Of a stretch of 64,000 bases of DNA, positions 57,691 through 64,000 are shown in pieces. The position numbers and the translations under genes were made by a program. The stretch is taken from positions 12,321,493 through 12,385,492 of the forward strand of contig OU612071.1 in the NCBI GenBank assembly GCA_914767715.1, in the 5' to 3' direction. The notes beneath the pieces are model-generated. The model searched no databases, was not told the origin of the DNA, and worked only from the letters and a program-made list of their open reading frames with translations. Each line of letters opens with the position of its first letter. Within the stretch, counting starts at the first letter, position 1. The DNA is from Membranipora membranacea. Lineage: Eukaryota; Bryozoa; Gymnolaemata; Cheilostomatida; Membraniporidae.

Positions 57691-59633
57691 ACACCACACC
57701 AGCTAGTTTTGACTTTGAGACACCAAACATCAAGCAGTCAGCTTCCTTGAAGGTGATAAAGTCAAAAGTACATCAGCAAATCTAATGATAACTCATCGAG
57801 TGGTATGTTATATCCAAATTAACAGAATTAAAAGACTCATCTCCAGTCAGTTTATGTTATGCCATAGCGGATAATTTGTAGCATCCCTTGTGATATCAAT
57901 AAATTTTTGCCTGATAAGTCATTGAATGCTTTAGTCTGGGCAGGCTGTCCCCACCGACCCAGCCTGCCCAGGCCAGTAATGTCGTCTAACAAAAATATTA
58001 CATAATGCCATATAGTAAAATTGTTAACTCACTCAGGTATTCATAATTCCTACTAAGGTCGTAGCGATAGATTTATAATTTTTAATACCAGTTCGTGTAT
58101 TTGAATCATATGATTCAATCATATAAAATAGTCCGATTTACTGGAAACGCCACTTGTCCCAACGTCTCACAGTCATACCAAGACAAGGAGCGTCTGTACA
58201 CAATCCTCATGTCTATACTCTCACTCCTAATCTTAATATATGTTTTTATATGGAAGAGCAGGCAGCTATAGAAGGTAACCCAACTAAGCTAAAGACATTG
58301 ACTTATGTACCAGTGAATGCTGTCATGTGAGTCTTACTAACATGCATTATGTTGTTTTTTTAAGCCTATGTAGATAGATAGATTGTGTTTGTTGCAGAGA
58401 TCCATAGTATTAGTTAGATGACGGTTTATGATTGGTACTTTTAGTGTTTTTCTATATATGAAAAGAACATGAAGTCGACTGGCCGATCCTTCTTACTAAA
58501 ATTTACCCAAATGTAAGTCAGTGTACATCATTTGAGACTAAGCTGTAAGGAATTTGACATTTATATTCTCTCCTACAATGGAACGCACATTGGGTCCCTC
58601 ATAATAAGAAAGCAAATTAAGCATTGGATATGCTCAGATCTAAACTAAGACTGACTTCATTTTTTTTTTACTTTCCTAGGTAGAGTTGATATGAGCGAGG
58701 AGACTGGACCCCCAACACCTCGGATACGGGGTCATGATTTTGTATCCACCCCTACACCGAACCCCTACGCAGCGGGTTCAGAGTCGCCGATGATAACATG
58801 GGGAGAGATTGAGGCTACTCCATTTCTGTTAGATGCCGGTGACAAACTGATCAAACCTGTCACATCAGGGCCAGTGTTTAAGGTATTGTAATGTGACCGC
58901 AAACCAACTAGCGTTGTTGTTTGTTCAATTTGTGGGTTGAATAACAGTAAGGACAAAAAAAACCTCAGGTCCAAAATCCAATTCATTCACTGCTTGATGG
59001 ATTTATCGATCTTGCAAGGGAGAAAGATTTGAAAATGAGCCAGAGGACTGAAACTTACGCTGAGAATTCCCTGTAGTATTTATGATTACAGAAAAATATT
59101 GATCTGGACTCGATTGGTTAGCGCGCGCCTGCTATTCACGGCATGGCGATTGGTGCCGCAGAAGTTGTGGGATTGACTCCCATTGGGGGAGCTTTCAAGG
59201 ATGATTGTTCAAGGATGGGCGTACACCTCTTCTTTGTGTGTTGTTCTTGTGTGACTCTATCTAATCATGTAAATGTTTGGACAGCTACCGAAAATCCTTG
59301 TGTTTTTCTGTAGTTGGATATCTCGACAAACCTTGTCGGCTTTGGGCAGACTAAACCTAGATCATAGTTTTGTAACTGAAAGTCATATGGAATGAGTGGA
59401 TAGCAGATTCTTTTGCTGACAATATTGTGTGCAATAACGAAACAATTGTTATCAAATAGCCACTTCACCCCCTTTCTGTCATATCTTTTTTCTAAATAAT
59501 ACTGTAGTTGTGTATTTTATTAGCTGAAGGGCATGCCTAAGAGAGACCGGATTGGGACAGAGTTTGCAGAAAAAGTGGCTAAACAACATAAAAAAACGGC
59601 TCAGGCTGTTGAGAGGATTAAGCGTCTCAACAC
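57691..59633 (+). pseudogene. ESS2/DGCR14-like splicing factor, partial copy 2
   Basis: Exons: 57691-57752 (in frame here, TTPASFDFETPNIKQSASLK), 58250-58326 (truncated at its 5' end; the acceptor and the LEDAQLPLAS part are lost), 58680-58882 (PPTPRIRGHDFVSTPTPNP, GSESPMITWGEIEATPF) and 59524-59633 (KRDRIGTEFAEKVAKQHK). The exon corresponding to 55407-55567 is deleted. Nevertheless the 58680 exon keeps ESPM.TWGE.E.TP as in animal ESS2, where unit 1 has changed to ESLM and TT, so this exon is the better preserved of the two. Without N-terminal exons the copy is unlikely to make a normal protein; a full gene presumably lies elsewhere. Confidence 0.68.
59100..59200 (+). repeat. tRNA-like insertion in the ESS2 unit 2 intron
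   Basis: GGACTCGATTGGTTAGCGCG (A-box-like) and GTGGGATTGACTCCCATTGG (degenerate B box) about 60 bp apart. It has no counterpart at the matching place in unit 1 (about 56340), so it is a later SINE-type insertion. Confidence 0.5.
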
Positions 59634-59806
59634 GTATGTTTCCCTGTATAGATAAGCTAGCCTGTTACAGATTGACTGTGTCTGGCCAAAACATATAGGG
59701 ATTTAGAATTGAGAGTGGCTCAGTTGAATTGACCCAGCCATCCCTTCACATCGATAAAAGCCCAGGGTTCACATGCTGCTGTCGAGCACTCACTACTTGT
59801 ATTTAC

Positions 59807-60715
59807 CGCCCGGTCACAAATTTATGTCATGTCACTCATAGTATCTGTGCAGTTAAACTCAGCAAGTGTTAATTGGGCACAAGGATATTTCAACTTTAGC
59901 AACACCCCCTTTTTTTGTAACTTTATAACATTCCCACAACCAAAGATTTTCAAGGGAAGAAACTGAGAATACTGTTTTTTTTGCATTGAAGTGAGACTGA
60001 ACTGAACGAATTGAACATTTGAGCTCTTTGAGTGTAGGTATTTCCATGCAACGAACAGCTGGAAATTTGTTGAAGCCTGTCCCATGGAAACACAATGATT
60101 TCTTATCGTCATCCCATTCCAATATTGTTCTGCCTCTGTGTTTCAGAATGACAGCGGAGCAACTGGTTTGACCATGAAAAATGTGGTCCTTCAAACCTTG
60201 CGACTGGAGACATTGTCATAATGTAACCAAGAGAAATCTAAGCTGGCATATAAGGTGTTGGTATACACTACACAGAGGGCAGTGTGATAGCAGAATTAAA
60301 TATCACCTGGAATCTAGAACCGAGAATGAGTTTCTATAAAAGTACCATGGAACCGTGCTGAAAAAATTAAAAAAATTCATCCTAGGGGCCACACAATGAT
60401 GACAGAGTGACCATGATTCATCGAGATAAAAACGGCATATATATGTCGCAACAGCGTGATATTATTTTGATAATATTGCTGAACTTTCAAATAATATGAC
60501 ATGCACCACCATGCTTTGAAAAAGAGCACAAAAAATAAAAATTGTTCTCCTTGATAAGTCAATGTCTTCTAAAACCACATATAACCCATACCTTTACGTA
60601 AAAATATTGTAAAAGGGTTATTAGTATGTATCATTGTTTAGATCTTAACCCCCGATTCAATTCAATTGCAACTTTTGTCTTTATTAGCTGAAAATCTTTT
60701 AGTTTTGTTGAGCGT
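59807..60715. other. Spacer; overlapping minus-strand open frames without recognised homology
   Basis: Two overlapping minus-strand frames (59822-60112 and 59859-60194, e.g. WKYLHSKSSNVQFVQFS and GRTILEWDDDKKSLCFHG) are open for about 100 codons, but I recognise no domain and they have no second copy in the window to test. Left as unassigned. Confidence 0.35.
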
Positions 60716-61073
60716 GGTTCACATTGTCCCAGATGACATAGGATGCCATCCCAGATGCTTATCCCAGATGGTCACAGTCTTATGTTCACATTGTAAATTT
60801 CATCCCAGACTAGCAATTAGGTTTTTGTTTGGAATAGTGCCGGGATAATGTTCACATTGTTTAGGATCGTCCCAGATCATCCCAGATCATCCTAATGTGT
60901 GGTTCACGTAGCACCCAGAAGTAAAAGGAGTCCGGGTCCGTTTTGAAAAGTATCGGGAAAGTTTGACGCTTACGAACTTTCCAGATACAGTCCCAGACGG
61001 ACCCAGACAGACTGGGATTGCGTCATTTTCATGTTCACATTGACTGGGATGGTTGACTGGGACAATGTGCACC
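60716..61073. mobile_element. TIR element with GTTCACATTGT subterminal repeats
   Basis: The left end GGTTCACATTGTCCCAG and right end CTGGGACAATGTGCACC are inverted. GTTCACATTG recurs inside at about 60784, 60850 and 61031, and CATCCCAGAT or TCCCAGATCA many times. 358 bp, no coding capacity; a MITE. Confidence 0.65.
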
Positions 61074-61969
61074 AGCCATTACCTTCTGAGAGTGAGTTCA
61101 AAGTCTACCAAATTTTTGGCAAGAGACGTCACTATCATGACTTGACTGTGCACATACCTTGTACAGAATTACTGCCACTTGCATTAAATTGGAATTGGCT
61201 TTGCAATGCTATCTGATTGACACAAGAAAAATCATTTCAACTTTGATGAATCTGATTTGCTTCATTTCCTGCCATGGCATGATGGTTTGAGATAAAACAA
61301 TAGTGCTATCGATGATCACTAATGAAATGATTATTTTCACGTAGAATAGTATTAAAACCTAACTATGATTGTCTTCAACTCTGCTGACTTAAGATATGCT
61401 GCCTTACTGCTACAACTGGGTACACCCTCATTCTTTGATTCAGCACATTTTAGGACCATTCAGTCATTCTGTTTTTTTCCTGCCATCAAAATTGCCTGTT
61501 ACATCCTTTCTAGAGCGCGTCTTGTTTTGCAGCTTCATCTGGCCTACATCCCTCTTTAAGCGTTTTGAGCTCCTAATGGTTGTTTTCAAATATTATTTGA
61601 GATTGACAGTTGTATAAAGCATACCGCCTTGATTCTGAAACCTGACCGTTGCACTAAAAGCAAATAATCCTACGATGCATTAGGTCAAGTTTATCCAATG
61701 TGAAGAATTCATAAACTTTAATTTCATAGACTAAGCCACTATCTATTGTAAGTTTCAAAGATATGCAATACAAAAAAAATCCTAAATAGCGAGCTTGACT
61801 CAAAGAATGAAAGCAAAGTGTGCTAGGTGGAATTTGGTATTATTAAGACAATATTACGTAGTAACTAGCATTAATTAGTTTTCATCAGGGAGTTACAGAG
61901 ACTCCTTGGTTTTCATGAACAGCTCACAAAGGACTACATGCACTTTTATTCAGTTGACATAATAGAGTT

Positions 61970-62048
61970 TAGCCTATCTTGACAAGCTTTGTTCGGTGGT
62001 GGGGGGGGGGGTTAACCCCCACCGAACAAAGCTTGTCAAGACAGGCTA
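61970..62048. repeat. Near-perfect hairpin with G/C-run loop
   Basis: TAGCCTATCTTGACAAGCTT, then TGTTCGGTGG, is answered by CCACCGAACA, then AAGCTTGTCAAGACAGGCTA, with one mismatch and a GGGGG...CCCCC centre. Single arms of the same sequence occur elsewhere (around 20390, 27466 and 53470), so it is a mobile foldback unit. It lies 60 bp upstream of the copy C start codon and is absent from A and B. Confidence 0.85.
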
Positions 62049-62107
62049 CATAGAGTTATGCATGACACGAAGAGAATCCAACAATCAAACAAACCGATGA
62101 AAGAAAG

Positions 62108-63750
62108 ATGCCTAGACAAGGACGAGAAAGCTCTCTCAACAAGAATAAGGTGTTAATCGCTCGGTTGACACTGCTGCTTGTATCTGGATTCATCCTTGTA
62201 GGAGCGTGCTGTGGGCTTGTACTCACCCAACTGGAAGAGCTCAACATGAAGATGAGCGACATGGAAGGAAAGATTCGTCAAAATACTGACACAATCAACG
62301 ACCTAGGTAAGATAATACCACAATCACAGTCCAAAGATCATCAAATACCCTCGTAGGGGAGTATTTGACTTGAATGAAGATATGTTTAGTTAACTTCATG
62401 CAAGCCTGCAGCAAGTGTCAGCTAGGTGGTAGCTTTTATAGAATAATACTTGACCACTCTAGGGCGCATTTCTTCAGATCTTGTGAATGCTGTGTATTAT
62501 AGTGCATTGAACGGTATTTCTTTCAAATTTAACCAATCGTCAATGCTAAAATATGTTGCAAAATTGTTTGAAGATTGTAATAATGATGATACATACATGA
62601 TTTTCATTATTTCAACGTAAAAACAGGGATGAAATTGAACTCTCAACTTTGTTACATTGCAGCTCAAAATTTCATTCATTTGTGTGTTAAGTATATGCAT
62701 AGTACTTGGAGTGGAAGCGCCACATCTTGGCCAAGCCATGCCAAGTTTTTCCAGGTCCAACTTGGTCCAATTCAAATTAGATTCCATTCAATCCTAAACT
62801 AGGCCAACACAGGAGGTAAATACACCCAAAGGTGCTGGGGGCTTATGCAAGGGATCGTGTAAGCTCCCCCAGTGGGACATGAAGCCACAACCGATGGCAC
62901 CATCTCAACTTTGGAATGGTGAGATGGCGCTATTGGTTATTTGTTGCCATACAATTCATGACACATGTGTTGTGGGTCCATTCAGTCATGCGCCATGACA
63001 AGCAACAAAGGTTTTGTTGTGTGAGCTATCAACTTAGATTTAAGAAGAAATTCATCCAGTTCATTATTAGCTTCTCATTTTCAATTGTTGTCTCTCTATG
63101 TATCACATCATGTCCCCATCATGTTAACATGATGTTAATTAATCCAGTGGTTAATAAAGTTCATAATAATAACACGCATGCTTGTAACTATGATAAATAT
63201 TAGGTTATTGTTGTCAACTTCATGAATGTTACTCAAGTAGTTAAGTGTTCTCAAACAAACAAATTTACAACAATTCCGACCAAAACTTAACAAGAACAAT
63301 TGTTTTGATTAAAGGTTGATTAAAAAATCGATGTCTTATCACTCGCCCATCCCGAGGCATGGGCAGCGAAATATTATTGCCTTATTGGCGACGCCGCAAT
63401 ATCTGCGCCAATTTGCTCTCTGTTTGCAGGCAGGTCGGAGCACACCTGGGGGACCAACCAATCCCCAGTAGAAGATGGACTGCAGTGGGATTCGAACCCA
63501 CGACCTTCAACACTTGCGTGTTGAAGTCCGGCGCTCTAACCAACTGAGCCACCTCCTACTCCTACTCTGCTGTGGACAATAGTCAGCAACGAGTTGGAAG
63601 TTTGTTGAGTTGATGCAATGACTATCATTATTATATTTATTAAAGGTGGTACAACAAACTCGCCATATGAAGGTTCGTATCTTATGAATGCTCGCATTGA
63701 TACCCTGTCCACAAAAGCGAATGATGATTATCAGATGCTACAGCGATTCG
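62108..63750 (+). CDS. Type II membrane receptor-like protein, copy C (partial at window edge)
   Basis: Exon 1 (62108-62306) encodes MPRQGRESSLNKNKVLIARL, a membrane helix with SGFILVGACCGLVLTQLEEL, then KMSDMEGKIRQNTDTINDL. Exon 2 (63646-63750) encodes GGTTNSPYEGSYLMNARIDT and LSTKANDDYQMLQRF. Borders (GTAAGA donor, phase 1; TTATTAAAG acceptor; GTGAGA donor) equal those of A and B. Upstream homology starts at about 61683. Divergence from A and B is much greater than between A and B, in coding and non-coding parts alike, so this is an older duplicate. Exon 3 onward lies beyond the window; no stop or frameshift is seen in what is present. Confidence 0.7.
63355..63565 (-). repeat. tRNA-derived SINE, copy 2
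   Basis: On the minus strand: GGAGGTGGCTCAGTTGGTTA then GAGCGCCGG, the B box GTGGGTTCGAATCCCACTGC, and the body CCCCCAGGTGTGCTCCGACC, ATATTGCGGCGTCGCCAATA. Better preserved than the copy at 27981, and inserted in intron 1 of copy C. Confidence 0.72.
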
Positions 63751-64000
63751 GTGAGAACCATTAACTCATATAGCTCTGCGCCTATCTCAGTTCTTAAATT
63801 CAATCATTATTGGGTAGTGTCTGTAATAACAGGGTAGTTTCAATACCAAAAAATGCAATAATGTATGGTTTAAAGTATGAAATTGCCTTTGTACATTGAA
63901 AAAACTTGGAACGCAAGGGTCTCGTAAATCACAGGTTGTGCACAAATTGATTCGAAGCAAGCTACGGGCAAGTAGCAAAATAATTGAGAACATCTGCAGG

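Larger units (their letters stand above)
57494..59806. repeat. Tandem duplication of ESS2-like block, unit 2
   Basis: Second copy of 54122-56957. A deletion joins TAGATAGATAGATTGTG to GTTGCAGAGATCCATAG (about 58385), removing the exon equivalent to 55407-55567. Confidence 0.85.

Overview
The window is nuclear DNA from an animal: AT-rich, dense in introns with GT-AG exons, tRNA-derived SINE-like repeats, many small terminal-inverted-repeat elements and decayed retrotransposons. Nothing prokaryotic is visible. An early-branching or marine invertebrate (a sponge, for example) fits, but no sequence here fixes the phylum. All exon models are my own reading of splice sites and frames, with no transcript support.

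The main content is a tandem array of an unrecognised receptor-like gene family. Copy A (3060-13556, 773 aa) and copy B (31915-41806, 745 aa) lie inside a direct duplication of about 21 kb (about 1896-23102 and 30764-51675). A third, more diverged copy C starts at 62108 and runs off the right edge. Each protein is predicted to be a type II membrane protein with a short basic cytoplasmic tail, one membrane helix, several small phase-1 linker exons, a long N-glycosylation-rich coiled-coil stalk with 58-residue repeats, and a C-terminal cysteine-containing beta-rich domain that looks CUB-like. A and B are almost identical in stalk and introns but very different in the distal domain, where the exons differ more than the intron between them. 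That pattern (constant stalk, variable tip, tandem copies, exon-number variation) resembles recognition or immune receptor families and is the most interesting feature of the window.

Layout: 1-1900 holds one unplaced exon, a TTAA-flanked palindrome and a non-LTR retrotransposon fragment. 1900-23100 is duplication unit A: receptor gene, then a long intergenic tail with decayed coding blocks and transposable elements. 23100-30760 is a spacer with a 41-bp minisatellite, a SINE, small TIR elements and hairpins. 30764-51675 is unit B. 51700-52850 has exons with PDZ-like sequence. 54122-59806 has two tandem partial copies of an ESS2/DGCR14-like splicing-factor gene, both lacking the N-terminal and central exons. 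59800-61680 is repeat-rich spacer, and 61680 to the end is receptor copy C.

Comparing A with B gives filled and empty sites for several elements: a probable solo LTR in A, a 403-bp hAT-like element in B with a probable excision footprint at the matching site in A, a 68-bp foldback element in A, and a 325-bp TIR element in B nested inside an older TTAA-flanked element.
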